NCBI GenBank assembly: GCA_964348185.1
Contig: CAYGBW010000070.1
Location: 1 to 6,943 of the forward strand
Length of the DNA: 6,943 nt
Direction: 5' to 3'
Source of the DNA: CAYGBW01 sp964348185
GTDB taxonomy: Bacteria; Desulfobacterota; BSN033; WVXP01
Shown: positions 1 to 6,536 of the stretch, piece after piece
Layout of the letters: each line of letters starts with the position of its first letter
How positions within the stretch are numbered: position 1 is the first letter of the stretch
Translations under genes and position numbers: made by a program
The notes under the pieces: model-generated
Seen by the model: only the letters and a program-made list of their open reading frames with translations
Told to the model about the DNA's origin: nothing
Databases searched by the model: none

Positions 1-501
1 CCCTCCGTACATGCCCAGATAAACATCCCCAAAGCCGAGTTCTTTTTTGAGAGGGCAAAGGAGTTCAGGTTCTACGGTGAAGTGTCCATGTGCGCCTCAA
101 AACTCGCTGACGCGTTCGATAGAGAAAGAGTTGCCGTTGCTGCTGCGTTCGGGTGCGAAGTCCCGATGCACATCCCCTGGGTCTCTAGTGCCTACGGATA
201 CGAAGGAGAGAATCTCTATGAGATGTATGGTAACGTCTCATGTGAGCACGTAAAACGGTGGGGCAATGATGCAGGCAACAGACGGGTGCTGAGAGAGGAT
301 CTTTGCTATTTCTTTGTTCCGATGGAGCAGTTGGCAGACCGAGTTGGGATAGACGTTCCCGTGACAAGAGCGATGATTGAGATACTGACCGTATTTACCG
401 ATTTCGATTATCGAGCCCACGGGATCACGCTGAAACACCTGGGTATGGAGGGGCTTAACAAGAATCAGATCATAGATTATGTTACGTATGGCCATCGTTA
501 A
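1..501 (+). CDS. Opine (octopine/nopaline) dehydrogenase family protein, C-terminal part
   Basis: The frame is open from base 1 to the TAA at 499-501, giving 166 residues, so the start lies outside the window. Members of this family are about 360 residues long: an N-terminal Rossmann NAD(P)-binding domain (missing here) followed by an all-helical C-terminal domain (present here). They reductively condense, or oxidatively split, an amino acid and a 2-oxo acid in the cytoplasm. Family-like signals are the opening S-V-H, where the His at residue 4 probably matches the conserved catalytic His; the stretch FYGEVSMCASKLADAFDRER, resembling the usual 'FY.EG...V....ALD.ER' helix; and REDLCYFFVPMEQLADRVGI followed by PVTRAMIEI, resembling the usual 'EDIPYGLVP...LG...GVPTP' segment. 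It lies 51 bp upstream of the amidohydrolase gene on the same strand, so co-transcription is likely. The substrate cannot be read from this fragment, and many family members are not true opine enzymes. Confidence 0.75.
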   Translation, partial: PSVHAQINIPKAEFFFERAKEFRFYGEVSMCASKLADAFDRERVAVAAAFGCEVPMHIPWVSSAYGYEGENLYEMYGNVSCEHVKRWGNDAGNRRVLREDLCYFFVPMEQLADRVGIDVPVTRAMIEILTVFTDFDYRAHGITLKHLGMEGLNKNQIIDYVTYGHR

Positions 502-536
502 TTGAAAACAGGCAGCAAAGCGTAGCATTCACCCCG

Positions 537-545
537 TAAGGAGGT
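537..545 (+). promoter_or_regulatory. Strong Shine-Dalgarno site for the amidohydrolase gene
   Basis: TAAGGAGGT is a full match to the anti-Shine-Dalgarno end of 16S rRNA, with 7 nt between it and the ATG at 553. It fixes that start codon and predicts efficient translation independent of the gene upstream. Confidence 0.9.
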
Positions 546-552
546 CGTCGCA

Positions 553-1377
553 ATGGCAACGTATGACTACATGGGGAAGTACAAGATCTTCGATAGCGAG
601 GTACACCTAGCGAGTAGCAGGATCCCAGAGTACGCTCAGGAAGAACACTTGAGAACCCTGTTTTCCTTCAGGACGCCTGAAGATGTGGTAGCCGCAATGG
701 ACGAATATGGGATAGAGAAGGCCATCGTTGAAACCCCATGCCTCGTGAGCGGGGGGGCCAAGGAGTTTCTTGACCCCAATCACAGGATGAGCAACCAGAT
801 CATCTCTGAAGCCCAGGGGAAGCACCCGGACCGTATCATCGGTGCGGGGCGAGTCAATCCGAACTATGGGGATGAGGCGGTTGAGGAGTTCGAGCGTTGT
901 ATCACGGCGTATAAGCTCAAGGCGCTCAAACTCCATCCCATGTGCGAGTTCTTCTACCCTAGCCACCGTTACCTGCCGCCCCTGTTCGAAATTGCAGGGG
1001 CGCATCATATTCCGATCATGTTCCATACCGGAGACGGCCGCCTAACCCATGGGGCGGGCTTCCTGGATCTGGCAAAGGCGTTTCCGAAGGTCAACATCAT
1101 TCTGTACCATATGGGCGGATCATTCGGGGCCAAGGTCGCCAAGGAGAGGCCGAACATGTATCTGTCGACCTCGGGGAGAGTCTCTCAGATGGACATCTTG
1201 AGTGCGGTGAAGGAATTGGGCGCGGATCGGGTTTTGTACGCGTCGGATATGCCTTTCGGTAACCCGGTTCCCGATATCTTGAAGATTACCCTGATTCCTG
1301 AGTCCCGAATTTCCGAGGAAGAGAAATCGTTGATACTCGGAGGGAATGTGGCGAGGCTCCTGGAAGTCGAGCTGTAG
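553..1377 (+). CDS. Amidohydrolase-2 family metal-dependent hydrolase or decarboxylase
   Basis: This 274-residue protein is complete and of normal length for the amidohydrolase-2 (PF04909-type) group, which has a cytoplasmic TIM barrel with a metal centre. Visible ligand candidates in order are FDSEVH near the N-terminus (E16 and H18), K126-L-H128 in the KALKLHP strand, H158 in IPIMFHTGDG, H186 in NIILYHMGGSFG, and D232 in LYASDMPFGNP, the typical C-terminal Asp. The first motif is E-x-H rather than the common H-x-H. Established family knowledge links E-x-H to the gamma-resorcylate decarboxylase type of centre and H-x-H to the ACMSD type, so non-oxidative decarboxylation or hydrolysis are both possible. 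The start is fixed by the strong ribosome site. The gene probably forms an operon with the opine dehydrogenase-like gene upstream, which hints at a short catabolic pathway, but the substrate is unknown. Confidence 0.85.
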   Translation: MATYDYMGKYKIFDSEVHLASSRIPEYAQEEHLRTLFSFRTPEDVVAAMDEYGIEKAIVETPCLVSGGAKEFLDPNHRMSNQIISEAQGKHPDRIIGAGRVNPNYGDEAVEEFERCITAYKLKALKLHPMCEFFYPSHRYLPPLFEIAGAHHIPIMFHTGDGRLTHGAGFLDLAKAFPKVNIILYHMGGSFGAKVAKERPNMYLSTSGRVSQMDILSAVKELGADRVLYASDMPFGNPVPDILKITLIPESRISEEEKSLILGGNVARLLEVEL

Positions 1378-1414
1378 ACAAAAACCGACGGAGGGAACGG
1401 AGAATCCCCCCTTG

Positions 1415-1430
1415 CTCTTTCAGAGTTTTT
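1415..1430 (+). terminator. Possible weak intrinsic terminator after the amidohydrolase gene
   Basis: CTCT (1415-1418) and AGAG (1422-1425) form a 4-bp stem with a 3-nt loop, directly followed by five Ts (1426-1430), about 40 bp after the stop codon. The stem is very short. The foldback repeat that begins 10 bp later may be the real transcription barrier between the convergent genes. Confidence 0.25.
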
Positions 1431-1439
1431 CGCAGGATG

Positions 1440-1663
1440 CGTTGCCACTGAAGAATGCCCTTTCGGTCTCTGAACGAAGTTTTTGACCCGTTCTGAGGCT
1501 TGGTCGTTCGATCTTCCGAACTCGGCCTTGCGGCCTCAGAAAGCGGAAGCTCGCCCCTCCGGGGACACTCTCCTTCGGCAAGCTCAGGACAAGCTCCTCG
1601 CCAAGACGGGTGGCCCCAAAAACTCCCGAATGTTCGCGACAAGGGCATTCTTCAAAGGCAACG
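1440..1663. repeat. Foldback dispersed repeat, copy 1 (convergent intergenic region)
   Basis: This 224-bp element occupies most of the gap between the convergent amidohydrolase and 858-aa vWA genes; bases 1378-1439 hold only the weak terminator candidate. Its ends are a 23-bp inverted repeat (1440-1462 against 1641-1663), 21 of 23 paired, including a perfect 12-bp AAGAATGCCCTT/AAGGGCATTCTT. Further nested arms pair inward: GAAC 1472-1475 with GTTC 1632-1635, AGTTTTTG 1478-1485 with CAAAAACT 1617-1624, ACCCGT 1486-1491 with ACGGGT 1606-1611, and CTTGG 1499-1503 with CCAAG 1601-1605. The centre holds the small palindrome GGCCTTGCGGCC and two direct copies of CAAGCTC (1579-1585 and 1590-1596) 4 bp apart. 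It aligns without gaps to 6314-6536 at about 84% identity by my count. No transposase is inside it. It resembles a MITE- or REP-like non-coding element. Open frames running through it are by-products of its composition. Confidence 0.85.
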
Positions 1664-1665
1664 AG

Positions 1666-4242
1666 TCAGGCGATCCGGCCAAGACCTTGAAATTTCCTAA
1701 CGGCAACCTCCGCGACAAGGAGAAACAGGGATGCCAGGGCCAGGTATGGCCAGAGGGGGCCGCCGTGTTCTCTCGTGGCGGAGCTTGCGGTAAAGAGGTT
1801 CTTTGGGTTGTCCTCAGGATTCAGCACCCTTCCTTTGGTGACTGAGGCCAACCCCTCGAAAAGGGCATGATTCACCCCTCTGTTATTGAATTCGTCCGTA
1901 TAGGGGATTCCATATCCAAACGTCTGAGACCGGGAGAATCCCTCCCTCTGAGTGCCAAAGAGGCTTAAGTAATACTCACCGATCTCCGCGGCCGGAAAGG
2001 ACGCCCGATATCTTCCTGGAGCAACTTGATCCAATGCGATGGTTCGATCCCTTTGGGACGGGAGGAGCACCTTGATCTTCAGACGAAGATGGTTGACAAA
2101 CCGGTTTTGATCGTCGGTCACATCCACGGTGAATGTCCCCTTCCCTCCCTCTCCTGTGATATCTACGGCATAGTTTCGTGGCTCTTCCTTTCTCTGTGCC
2201 CATTTGACCATTTGAGAAACGAATCGCCCGTAATGATCCCACAGGACCCATTCCTTTCCCCATCTCCCTGAAAGGTCAGAGGTAAACGCCACACTTCTCC
2301 CCAGACCATATGACCAGGCAGCCAAGAGGGGTCCCTCTTGGGTCTCGAGCAGGATGCGGGCACCCGGTTTGGGGTAGGTGAGGACAAGACCGTGCACTGG
2401 CGGCAAATCATCTAGGGGGATGCCCAGGGTCATTTCGCCTTTCATCGCTCCATAGGGTTGCATCGCCTTTTCGACGATGGCTTTCCGGGTCACGATTTGG
2501 GTTTCGCCGACGAAGATTCGAGGGATGGTGTTGGCATCGTTTGTGTAGTAACTTCTGCCCCCACCCCATTTTGCTATGGCCTTCATGAGGGTTAGGTCAG
2601 AATCGCTTCCCACGGCCACCGTGGAGAGGGTAATACCGGCTTCTCTCATTGAGTGGACCAAGGAAGGAAAATCCGCCTCATTGGTCAACCCGTCAGAGAG
2701 GACAATGACGTGTTTTTTCGCGGCAGAAATCCCCTTGAGGATCCTGAAGGCCTCCTCAAGTCCGGGATAGAGATCTGTTCCTCCTTCTTCTTTTAGGGTT
2801 GAGAGGCTACGCGCTATCTTTCGCCGTTCTCTGGCCTCGGTAATCGGGACTGTCCAATAATATCTCGAATCAAAGGCCAAGATCCCCACCTTGTCGAGGG
2901 GGTTGAGCATTTCCACCGTGGAAAAGGCCGCAATTTTGGCCCCCTCGAGTTTGCTTTTTCTGTTGATGCTTCCCGACATGCTGGAAGATTTGTCAATGAC
3001 CATGATGAGACACAGGCCCGGGAATTCAAGGGTTGTTGGCACATCCATGAACACGGGCAAGGCCTTTTCAACGGGCGTCTTCATATAGTGACCGGCGCCG
3101 AAGCTCTGATCCCCGCCGATCATGACCAGGCCTCCGCCCGTGTCCTTGACATACCGCTCAAGGTTTTCCATGGCCCCAAAAGGAAGAGCCTGGCCGGAGA
3201 CGTTGTCGAGAATGATGGCGCTGTAATCAACGAGGCCATGAAGGGAGTGGGGCAGGTCTTCAAGGGTCTTGTGCACCGTATTGAGTCCCTGGCGACGTAA
3301 CGCCTGGGCCAGATGGGCTCCATCGCTCCTTTCACCGGCGAGATACAGAACCTCTGATTTCTGGGTTCCCTGGGTGAAGGAGAGTCCTTCGTTGTTTTGA
3401 AAGACACCATCCTCAGACGCGTTGACGACGGCTTTGTACAGATAGAGGCCCGGGTCCTTGAGGGTATCGATGAAACGAAAAACATTCTTTCCGGACTGGA
3501 GTGTCACACGCTGGTGGGTCATCAGCCCCCCACTTCTCAACAGGATAAGCTCCCCTTGGCTCTCTTCGGAACTCGTGACAAGGAGCCGGATCTCAAAGGG
3601 TGTCTCCAGGGGCACGGTGGGTGGAGTTTCCAGCTTCTCGACAAAAACCTCTCCCTTGCTGAACCAGGACGCCAGGGGCACAGGGTAGATCTCAATCCCA
3701 AGGGAATTGGCCAGGTAGGCCATTTCAAGGGAGTCCGCCACGTTTTCATTTCCATCTGACAGAAGGACGATTCTATTCTTGCCCTTTTGAGGCAGTTTTC
3801 CTATGGCCAACTGGAGCGCCTCGTAGATATTTGTATCGTTGGGATCGACCTGAGACTTGAGGACAGGAGAGTCAAAATCCGTTTTTAAGGCGATCTCGAG
3901 GGAGGGCTGTTTTCCAAAGACGATCAGCCCGGCTCGGTCTTCTTCCTTCATCCCTGTGGTGGCCTTTCGCATAAACTCGAGGGCCACCTTTTTCCCTTCA
4001 CTCCGAACACTTTCGGAGACATCCAGGCAGAAGAAGAGGTTGACACGATCCGAACGCTCGATGACTCTCGGATCGGAAAGGGCCAAACCCAACATCAAGA
4101 TGAGCAATGATCGGAGGGTTCCGATGAGTGTTCGCCTCAGGCGCGACTGGTCCCTCAGAGGCGACCGACTTATCATGATCCAGATCACGGGGATGAACAG
4201 CCAGAACAGGAGAAATATGGGCTTCATCGACGTCAGGGGCAT
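1666..4242 (-). CDS. Membrane protein with two vWA domains and a central glutamine-amidotransferase-like domain
   Basis: This 858-residue protein is probably the terminal gene of a MoxR/DUF58/Bat-type operon. Two N-terminal membrane segments (about 8-25 and 38-55) precede vWA domain 1, with MIDAS residues D74-V-S76-E-S78, T137 and D163 (LLSDGNEN). A beta-rich stretch (about 200-290) follows, then a Rossmann-like GATase-1-like domain (about 297-397, VLYLAGERSDG to GGGLVMIGGDQSFGAG) with no evident Cys nucleophile, so probably non-catalytic. vWA domain 2 has D417-K-S419-S-S421, T489 and D517 (VLSDGLTNE). Another beta-rich region (about 610-775) leads to a C-terminal membrane helix (about 829-847). 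Both metal sites look intact. The inferred topology puts most of the protein in the periplasm. The start at 4242 is favoured over Met6 because only it has a ribosome site. It follows the 615-aa gene by 10 bp. The stop codon lies 2 bp from the end of repeat copy 1. A role as an adaptor in a MoxR-driven assembly or maturation system is inference from the family. Confidence 0.9.
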   Translation of the reverse strand: MPLTSMKPIFLLFWLFIPVIWIMISRSPLRDQSRLRRTLIGTLRSLLILMLGLALSDPRVIERSDRVNLFFCLDVSESVRSEGKKVALEFMRKATTGMKEEDRAGLIVFGKQPSLEIALKTDFDSPVLKSQVDPNDTNIYEALQLAIGKLPQKGKNRIVLLSDGNENVADSLEMAYLANSLGIEIYPVPLASWFSKGEVFVEKLETPPTVPLETPFEIRLLVTSSEESQGELILLRSGGLMTHQRVTLQSGKNVFRFIDTLKDPGLYLYKAVVNASEDGVFQNNEGLSFTQGTQKSEVLYLAGERSDGAHLAQALRRQGLNTVHKTLEDLPHSLHGLVDYSAIILDNVSGQALPFGAMENLERYVKDTGGGLVMIGGDQSFGAGHYMKTPVEKALPVFMDVPTTLEFPGLCLIMVIDKSSSMSGSINRKSKLEGAKIAAFSTVEMLNPLDKVGILAFDSRYYWTVPITEARERRKIARSLSTLKEEGGTDLYPGLEEAFRILKGISAAKKHVIVLSDGLTNEADFPSLVHSMREAGITLSTVAVGSDSDLTLMKAIAKWGGGRSYYTNDANTIPRIFVGETQIVTRKAIVEKAMQPYGAMKGEMTLGIPLDDLPPVHGLVLTYPKPGARILLETQEGPLLAAWSYGLGRSVAFTSDLSGRWGKEWVLWDHYGRFVSQMVKWAQRKEEPRNYAVDITGEGGKGTFTVDVTDDQNRFVNHLRLKIKVLLPSQRDRTIALDQVAPGRYRASFPAAEIGEYYLSLFGTQREGFSRSQTFGYGIPYTDEFNNRGVNHALFEGLASVTKGRVLNPEDNPKNLFTASSATREHGGPLWPYLALASLFLLVAEVAVRKFQGLGRIA

Positions 4243-4250
4243 TTCGGTCG

Positions 4251-4257
4251 CCTCACC
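4251..4257 (-). promoter_or_regulatory. Ribosome-binding site overlapping the upstream stop codon
   Basis: On the minus strand GGTGAGG lies 8 nt before the ATG at 4242. Its TGA is the stop codon of the 615-aa gene (4253-4255). This arrangement implies translational coupling of the two vWA genes and decides the start at 4242 against the later in-frame ATG at 4227, which has no such site. Confidence 0.7.
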
Positions 4258-6100
4258 TGCCTTTCAGCCAAAAACACCATTCTAGGATCAGGGTGGCGGA
4301 GCCTAAGAAGAGAAAGACAATCCAGAGGGGCAACTCGGCCGTGACCGGGCCTGAACCGATGTCGCCGTTGGTTTCCTGGACCGGCAATTCAACCGGGGGA
4401 ACACGGATATCCGATTCTGATTCATCGAGGAGATTGACCGCGAAATCCCGCCACTTTTCCCCTTCAACCACCGTGTAGATTCCCGCCTCGCCGGTATGGA
4501 TATAGTCGAAGGGGTTGGATTCGGGTTGGTGCTTTTCCCATTTTCCCGACGGGGTCCGGATGGAGAGAGCTTTCGTTCCCGGTTCGAGATAGATAGGAAA
4601 TGACTCTCCTGCCCGGGTTTGGGCTGATGAAAACCCGAGCTTGTTGGGGTGGAGCCAATGGAAGATATTGCTCATCATCACGGGAAAGGCCACCCTGAGG
4701 GGGAGGTCGGATCGGGTCAGATCAAAGCCGAGAAAAACGGCACGAAGACCCCTTTCTTGATATGCGTACATCAATCCGGTTTGACGGGATTCAACGAGGG
4801 GGCTCAAGGTCTCATCTGCCCGCACCTGATGGGCGCTTTCTATATTGAGCCCCCTTAAATCCAAATTGGCCAAAAGGGGATGCTTCCGATCCCAATCCAG
4901 GATTCTCGGTTCATCGATTCGACCGATTTTTGAGATCGGTATCGAGGGGGAAAAGGATTCAATCAAGAGGAAATTCCCTCTTTCTGTGGAGGGAGGAGAG
5001 ATGCGATCCAAAATGACGATGTCATGCCGCGTCGTCTGATCCTCCCATGAAGAGGGGACGATTTCTTTGACCGAATTGACCCTGAAATTGGGGTAGGCCC
5101 CTAAGAGTTTTTCGAGGAAATAGTTGCCTTTGGTCACCAACAGAATCCATACGTCTTCGGATCCTTTTAGCGCAGCATAGGCCTGATTATCCACCGAGAA
5201 ATCATCATGGAGCTCAAGCGTTGCTTGAGCGGTTCCAGTGACATAACCTGAGTAGGGAAAGATGAGCAGCTTTCTTTCCAGGGCTCTGAGCCCGATGGTC
5301 TTTTCGACGACCGTCTCTTCGTCAAGGGTCAGGCGGATTGGGCAAAGAACCGGATTCGGGTTGAAGTTCTTTACCTCCAACATGATCTCGTAGCGATCCT
5401 TGAAATCCAACTCCTGCCTGAATTCAAACCTTGTAATCCCGATGTTCCACTTTCCACCTGAGACCCGGATGGGTCGCACTTTTTTGTGAACCTGGCGGAG
5501 TTTTTCGAAATCAACCCCGGCGCCGTCAGTGACGAGGAAAGTCCAATCATCCCGTTCCGGGTTCATAAAAGAAAGGGCCAGGTAGAGGGCTTCCTCTATC
5601 CGCCCTGGCGCGTCTGAAGGTTGGATGCTCTCGACGATTCGTCTCAATTGTCCTTTATCATCGGAAAACGGGGACCTGAGTATTGGCCTGCTCCCCCCTT
5701 CGATGACGAGTAGTCTGCTGTCTTTTGGAAGTTCATCGATGAGTCTGGACGCTTCCTTCCGGGCCTGGTCGAAGCGAATGCCCGAGGCCGTTCGAGTCTT
5801 CATGCTGGCACTTGAGTCCAGAACCAGGATGGCATCCCCTTTCATTTGGGACGTGTAGACCCAAACCGGCTTGGCCAGGGCCAGGGCAGCCAGCATTACG
5901 GCCAAGATCTGGAGCAAAAGGGACGGATCCTTCACAATTCGATGAATGCGGCCCCCCCCTCTTTTTTCTTTCAAGGCCTCCCGCCAAAGGAAGAGGTTGG
6001 TGATCTGAACGGGCCTGGGCTTGGGTTTCAGGCTGTGGATAAGGATCAGTATGGGAATGAGTCCTAAAACCGAGAGTGCGATTGGGTTGGTGAGTTGCAT
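4253..6100 (-). CDS. BatA-like membrane protein with vWA domain
   Basis: This protein has 615 residues. The N-terminus has the aerotolerance-regulator (BatA) pattern: a membrane helix (about 7-24), a short basic stretch with NLFLW, and a second helix (about 60-80) ending in ALAKPVW. The vWA domain follows (about 88-215) with the MIDAS loop D95-S-S97-A-S99 and the distal VTDG (D192). The Thr usually contributed by the middle loop is replaced by DAPG (163-166), so metal binding may be weakened, although I recall this variant in related proteins. The remaining part (about 216-585) is beta-rich with a Rossmann-like segment (315-385), and a C-terminal membrane helix (about 590-611) anchors it. It is co-directional with the 858-aa gene and coupled to it. 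The upstream DUF58 gene is 438 bp away, an unusually large gap for such operons, because of inserted repeats. The start at 6100 has only a weak ribosome site (GAGACG). A G8 tract lies near codons 47-50 (5952-5959). Confidence 0.88.
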   Translation of the reverse strand: MQLTNPIALSVLGLIPILILIHSLKPKPRPVQITNLFLWREALKEKRGGGRIHRIVKDPSLLLQILAVMLAALALAKPVWVYTSQMKGDAILVLDSSASMKTRTASGIRFDQARKEASRLIDELPKDSRLLVIEGGSRPILRSPFSDDKGQLRRIVESIQPSDAPGRIEEALYLALSFMNPERDDWTFLVTDGAGVDFEKLRQVHKKVRPIRVSGGKWNIGITRFEFRQELDFKDRYEIMLEVKNFNPNPVLCPIRLTLDEETVVEKTIGLRALERKLLIFPYSGYVTGTAQATLELHDDFSVDNQAYAALKGSEDVWILLVTKGNYFLEKLLGAYPNFRVNSVKEIVPSSWEDQTTRHDIVILDRISPPSTERGNFLLIESFSPSIPISKIGRIDEPRILDWDRKHPLLANLDLRGLNIESAHQVRADETLSPLVESRQTGLMYAYQERGLRAVFLGFDLTRSDLPLRVAFPVMMSNIFHWLHPNKLGFSSAQTRAGESFPIYLEPGTKALSIRTPSGKWEKHQPESNPFDYIHTGEAGIYTVVEGEKWRDFAVNLLDESESDIRVPPVELPVQETNGDIGSGPVTAELPLWIVFLFLGSATLILEWCFWLKGR

Positions 6101-6179
6101 TTGACGTCTCGGCGATCAAATTCTATCTAAACATAGCAACAAGCATATCAGCGGATGATCCAAAGGAGCCGGTTTTTTT

Positions 6180-6256
6180 GTAGGGGCGGGCTTTATGCCC
6201 GCCCGAAAAGCGCTATCAAAAGCGCCGCCGCGGGCGGGCATAAAGCCCGCCCCTAC
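6180..6256. repeat. Perfect 25-bp inverted repeat with nested hairpins
   Basis: The arms at 6180-6204 and 6232-6256 are perfectly complementary over 25 bp around a 27-nt loop. Each arm is itself a hairpin (GGGCGGGC, TTTAT, GCCCGCCC), and the loop holds a third one (GCGCT 6210-6214 with AGCGC 6221-6225). The DNA or RNA could therefore fold as one long hairpin or as three small ones in a row. In the direction of the minus-strand operon it is followed by an A-run, not a T-run, so it is not a standard intrinsic terminator. I recall GTAGGGGCGGG-type palindromes as widespread dispersed intergenic repeats in environmental bacteria. It is unrelated in sequence to the foldback repeat next to it. Confidence 0.9.
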
Positions 6257-6313
6257 GTGTAAAGGTCCCTCTTTTCCCAAGAATCATGTGCAAATAATGA
6301 CGTCGTCTCGTAT

Positions 6314-6536
6314 ACTTTCACTGAAAAATGCCCTTTCGCCCTATGAACGAGAGTCTTGACACGTTCTAAGGCTCGGTCGTTCGATCTTCCGAACTCGGCC
6401 TTGCGGCCTCAAACAGCGGAATCTCGCCCCTTCGGGGACACCCTCCTTCGGCAAGCTCAGGACAAGCTCTTCGCCAAGACGGGTAGGCCCAAAAACTTCG
6501 TAATGTTCGCTTCAGGGCGATTTTTCAGTGACAACT
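6314..6536. repeat. Foldback dispersed repeat, copy 2 (between DUF58 and BatA-like genes)
   Basis: This copy has the same orientation as copy 1 and aligns to 1441-1663 at a constant offset of 4873 without gaps. By hand count there are about 35 differences in 220 positions. The central 110 bp are almost unchanged and differences concentrate in the arms. Its ends also fold back: 6319-6334 pairs with 6514-6530, with one bulged G at 6519. The right end lies next to the stop codon of the DUF58 gene, at the same alignment position where copy 1 meets the stop codon of the 858-aa gene. The short frame open through it (6356-6577) is not a gene. Confidence 0.85.

Noticed and set aside
1440..1663. CRISPR array or tRNA-like gene in the repeat
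   Set aside because: There are no regularly spaced short repeats with unique spacers, only two distant copies, and the foldback has no cloverleaf arrangement.
1483..1845. 120-codon + strand open frame
   Set aside because: It starts inside the foldback repeat and runs antisense into the 858-aa vWA gene. The protein is low in family-like features and contains the repeat-derived LRQAQDKL string.
3397..3759. Plus-strand open frames within 2000-6000
   Set aside because: They lie antisense to the two large vWA genes, lack ribosome sites and recognisable domains, and are shadows of the real coding frames.
5733..6119. 128-codon minus-strand frame starting 19 bases before the BatA-like start
   Set aside because: It overlaps the BatA-like gene in another frame, and its Pro/His/Gly-rich sequence has no domain. 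The 615-aa frame has clear membrane helices and a vWA domain.
6101..6179. Sigma-70 promoter for the BatA-like gene
   Set aside because: TTGTTG and TAGAAT are visible on the minus strand but only about 11 bp apart. TTGGAT has no good -10 at 16-18 bp. I could not support a specific promoter.
6180..6256. Intrinsic terminator for the DUF58 gene
   Set aside because: The stem is strong, but in the minus-strand direction it is followed by an A-run. The T-run lies on the wrong side.
1440..6536. Composite transposon flanked by two insertion sequences
   Set aside because: The flanking repeats are only about 220 bp, contain no transposase frame, and show no target-site duplication that I can recognise around the whole unit.
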